Shown here: piece after piece, positions 62,351-64,000 of the stretch
How positions within the stretch are numbered: position 1 is the first letter of the stretch
Layout of the letters: every line of letters starts with the position of its first letter
Origin: JAFLTL01 sp964389525
Lineage (GTDB): Bacteria; Bacteroidota; Bacteroidia; Bacteroidales; Muribaculaceae
DNA: 64,000 nucleotides
Reading direction: 5' to 3'
Assembly: GCA_964389525.1 (NCBI GenBank)
Contig: CAYMEX010000007.1
Location: 1 to 64,000 of the forward strand
Made by a program: the position numbers and the translations under genes
Notes under the pieces: generated by a model
Told to the model about the DNA's origin: nothing
Databases searched by the model: none
What the model saw: only the letters and a program-made list of their open reading frames with translations

Positions 62351-64000
62351 TCAGTCTTCGCTGTAGTGGCGCAGCACACGGCGATATGAGTTGAAAATCT
62401 TTGATTTAGACACAAACCCTACATATGAGCCGTTCTCGTCGGTCACAGGCAAGTTCCATGCCCCGGTGTCGTCAAACGTCTTCATCACCTTGTCCATGGT
62501 CATGCCTATGACGATCTTGGCAGGAGGCATCGACATAAACCGTCTGACGTATAATTTTTTATAGAGATGCGGACGGAACATTATGTTGCGGATGTCATCA
62601 AGAAGAACCACCCCTACGAGTTTCCCTTCATCGCCTATCACAGGAAAAAGATTGCGCGAACTGTGCGATATGGCCTGCACCATCTCGCCGAGGTTCATCT
62701 CAGGCTTCACCGACTGGAAATCGGTCTCGATCACGCTGTCCATTTTCAGCAGCGTAAGCACAGCCTTGTCCTTGTGGTGGGTCAGCAGTTCGCCACGCTG
62801 CGCCAGACGCATCGTGTAGATGCTGTAGGGCTCAAACAGCTTGATTGTGCCATAGGCGATCGTCGACACGATCAGCAGCGGCAGAAACAGCTCGTAGCCC
62901 CCGGTCATTTCAGCCGTGAGGAAGATAGCCATGAGCGGAGCGTGCATCACGGCCGACATTACTCCGGCCATGCCCATAAGGGCGAAATTCTTTATCGAAA
63001 GATCAAGACCGAAACCGAGGTGATTGCACAGGTAAGCGAAGAAGAAGCCCGCCATACACCCGAGATACAGCGAAGGCGCGAATGTGCCGCCCACGCCGCC
63101 CGCACCCGTCGTCGACGAGGTGGCGAAGCCCTTGGCAAGAATGACCATGCCGATGAAGCCTATGATCATCCAGGGCGATTCACGGTCGCTGTAAAATATA
63201 CTGCCGTCGACAATCGAGCTCGGATCGCCGCCGAGCAGATGGTTGATCGCCGTATAGCCCTCGCCGTAAAGCGGCGGCAGAAGGAACACCAGTCCGGCAA
63301 GCACCGCTCCGCCGAACAGTGTCTTTTTCCACTGGAGAATAAGTTTATGTTTAAAGAAATTCTCCATCATGTTCATCACACGCGTGAAGTACAGCGACAC
63401 AAGACCGCAGAATATGCCGAGAGCGATCACATAAGGAATGCGCCCGGTCACAAACGGCTCGCTCTGCATGAACAGAAATTCCACGTCGAAGCCGGTGAAC
63501 ACATAGGCCACCGTAGCACCCGAGATCGACGCCATGAGCAGAGGCATCACCGATACCGTCGTCAGATCGATCATCAGCACCTCGAGTGTGAAAAGCATAC
63601 CCGCAATCGGAGCCTTGAATATACCCGCTATGCCGGCCGCGGCGCCGCAGCCCACAAGTATCATAAGTATGCGGGGCGAAAGCCTGAACAGCTGGCCGAG
63701 GTTCGACCCGATGGCAGCGCCGGTGAACACGATCGGGCCCTCGGCTCCCACCGATCCGCCGAAACCTATGGTCACCGAGCTCGCAAGCAGCGACGTGTAC
63801 ATGTTATGCGGCTTCAGGCGGCTCTTGTTCTGCGATATGGAGTAGAGCACACGCGTCACGCCGTGCGATATGTTGTGCTTGACGATATACCGCACATACA
63901 GCATTGTCAGTATGATGCCGACAGCCGGGAACAGCAGATAGAGATAGTTGCCGCTGTTTATGGCTATGTGGCTGCTGAGAGCAGTCGAGATCGTGTGAAT
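62351..64000 (-). CDS. ClC-type chloride channel/antiporter with CBS domains, 5' end off window
   Basis: The reading frame is open past base 64000 (IHTISTALSSHIAINSGN..), so the first membrane segments are missing. Selectivity motifs are present: GSVGAEGPIVFTG with the gating glutamate, and TGAGGVGGTFAPSLYLG. A CBS pair fills the C-terminus (PVIGDEGKLVGVV and LPVTDENGSYVGFV). The gating Glu suggests H+/Cl- antiport rather than a pure channel. It ends 3 bases before the AlkD-like gene. Confidence 0.93.
   Translation of the reverse strand: MHTISTALSSHIAINSGNYLYLLFPAVGIILTMLYVRYIVKHNISHGVTRVLYSISQNKSRLKPHNMYTSLLASSVTIGFGGSVGAEGPIVFTGAAIGSNLGQLFRLSPRILMILVGCGAAAGIAGIFKAPIAGMLFTLEVLMIDLTTVSVMPLLMASISGATVAYVFTGFDVEFLFMQSEPFVTGRIPYVIALGIFCGLVSLYFTRVMNMMENFFKHKLILQWKKTLFGGAVLAGLVFLLPPLYGEGYTAINHLLGGDPSSIVDGSIFYSDRESPWMIIGFIGMVILAKGFATSSTTGAGGVGGTFAPSLYLGCMAGFFFAYLCNHLGFGLDLSIKNFALMGMAGVMSAVMHAPLMAIFLTAEMTGGYELFLPLLIVSTIAYGTIKLFEPYSIYTMRLAQRGELLTHHKDKAVLTLLKMDSVIETDFQSVKPEMNLGEMVQAISHSSRNLFPVIGDEGKLVGVVLLDDIRNIMFRPHLYKKLYVRRFMSMPPAKIVIGMTMDKVMKTFDDTGAWNLPVTDENGSYVGFVSKSKIFNSYRRVLRHYSED

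Overview
The window looks like chromosome of a Bacteroidales bacterium, most likely Muribaculaceae. It has Bacteroidota promoters (TTTG about 20 bases upstream of TAnnTTTG), few Shine-Dalgarno sites, DUF4493/PCMD surface lipoproteins, DUF5686, DUF3943 and DUF3332 proteins, and an ECF sigma/anti-sigma/STN-receptor operon. Its GC content is far above that of Bacteroides. The family-level assignment is inference from sequence style, not from a database comparison.

Layout. 1-1525: the end of an integrative element with an IntDOT-type tyrosine recombinase; the probable junction overlaps the prfB promoter. 1551-7951: a plus-strand run of prfB, argB, asd, a CPA2 cation/proton antiporter and an MscS channel. 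7952-8292: a REP pair and tRNA-Met. 8446-13444: a Tat-exported MBL-fold hydrolase divergent from a GH2 beta-galactosidase. The 616 bases between them hold a 48-bp inverted repeat pair, two outward promoters, a terminator and a rod-shaped RNA candidate. 13876-16912: ECF sigma factor, DUF3332 lipoprotein, M23 peptidase. 17010-24280: four DUF4493/PCMD surface proteins in one operon. 24389-24859: a REP-associated tyrosine transposase (RAYT) between two REP hairpins. 25008-28798 (minus): GH109-type lipoprotein and DUF5686 outer-membrane protein, divergent from a sugar-kinase-like gene, then prfA, pyrF, flavodoxin and a TRIC channel. 33702-37355: sigma factor, short anti-sigma factor and TonB-receptor-like protein. 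37514-47802: AspT-type transporter, esterase, ABC-F, HU, CYTH, NlpC/P60, ligA, sugar permease and PfkB kinase. 47901-64000: threonine aldolase, DUF3943, an AT-rich AlbA_2/ATPase gene between 28-base direct repeats, DUF1846, CNNM transporter, MATE pump, GH77 glucanotransferase, acyl-CoA ligase, AlkD-like protein and a ClC channel cut by the window end.

How it fits together. Most genes are housekeeping. The accessory interest lies in four layers: the IntDOT-type junction; a GTAG-headed REP family in three pairs and one single copy, plus a RAYT with its own flanking REPs; the inverted-repeat divergent promoter region; and modular surface or signalling loci (the DUF4493/PCMD operon, whose first gene changes base composition midway, and the sigma/anti-sigma/receptor operon, which lacks a FecR domain and a SusD partner).
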